64,000 bases of DNA from Solea solea (taxonomy: Eukaryota > Chordata > Actinopteri > Pleuronectiformes > Soleidae): contig NC_081138.1 in NCBI RefSeq assembly GCF_958295425.1, positions 25,813,733 to 25,877,732 on the forward strand, read 5' to 3'. Every line of letters begins with the position of its first letter. Positions within the stretch are counted from its first letter, which is position 1. This document shows, one piece after another, positions 12,887-64,000 of this stretch. A program made the position numbers and the translations under genes. The notes under the pieces are model-generated. The model was given only the letters and a program-made list of their open reading frames with translations. It had not been told where the DNA came from and ran no database searches.

Positions 12887-64000
<51,114 letters not shown>

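Overview
The window is vertebrate genomic DNA, almost certainly from a ray-finned fish of the percomorph type. The host gene has short exons and canonical GT-AG introns. The non-coding DNA is full of CA/TG microsatellites, hAT-family MITEs (one Tol2-like), L2/Rex-type LINE scraps and SINE-type repeats familiar from teleosts. The species cannot be named from the sequence.

One gene dominates. The 3' part of csmd1 (CUB and Sushi multiple domains 1) runs on the minus strand from the right edge (64000) to a TAG stop at 12887-12889. I resolved 31 coding exons, the first cut by the window edge. All splice phases agree across the chain: 4327 coding nt = 1 leftover nt + 1441 codons + stop. Read from right to left the protein is: end of a CCP, one CUB, one CCP, one CUB, fifteen tandem CCP (sushi) domains, a basic linker, a membrane-proximal module of about 125 residues, a transmembrane helix, and a cytoplasmic tail with FENPMY and a terminal TVV. 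This matches the C-terminal layout of vertebrate CSMD1. The tail (TRPK start, EAKAVRFDTTLNTVCTVV end) favours CSMD1 over CSMD2 or CSMD3.

Layout. 1-9.6 kb: downstream intergenic DNA with a broken hAT (BED-finger) transposase, a complete hAT MITE with target-site duplication, and simple repeats; I recognise no gene there. About 9.6-12.9 kb: probable csmd1 3' UTR, with the first good AATAAA at 9594-9599. 12.9-13.05 kb: last coding exon. 13-18 kb: a 5.1-kb last intron with a LINE fragment, two SINE-type repeats and facing TG/CA tracts. 18-24 kb: transmembrane and stalk exons plus a minisatellite. 24-50 kb: the tandem CCP exons. 50-56.7 kb: CUB and CCP exons, with two MITEs in one intron. 56.7-63.2 kb: a large intron with a LINE reverse-transcriptase fragment and a Tol2-like MITE nested inside an older repeat carrying TTAGGG-like motifs. 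63.2-64 kb: first half of a CUB and an exon cut by the edge.

CSMD1 is a large type I membrane protein of brain and epithelia that inhibits complement (C3 convertase decay and factor I cofactor activity in mammals) and is linked to synapse pruning and schizophrenia risk. I see no evidence of a new gene system. The points most worth a second look are an unpaired fifth cysteine in one CCP, a (TG)n acceptor tract next to a frame-breaking exon, an unnamed conserved membrane-proximal module, the FxNPxY plus PDZ-type tail, and the nested transposon.
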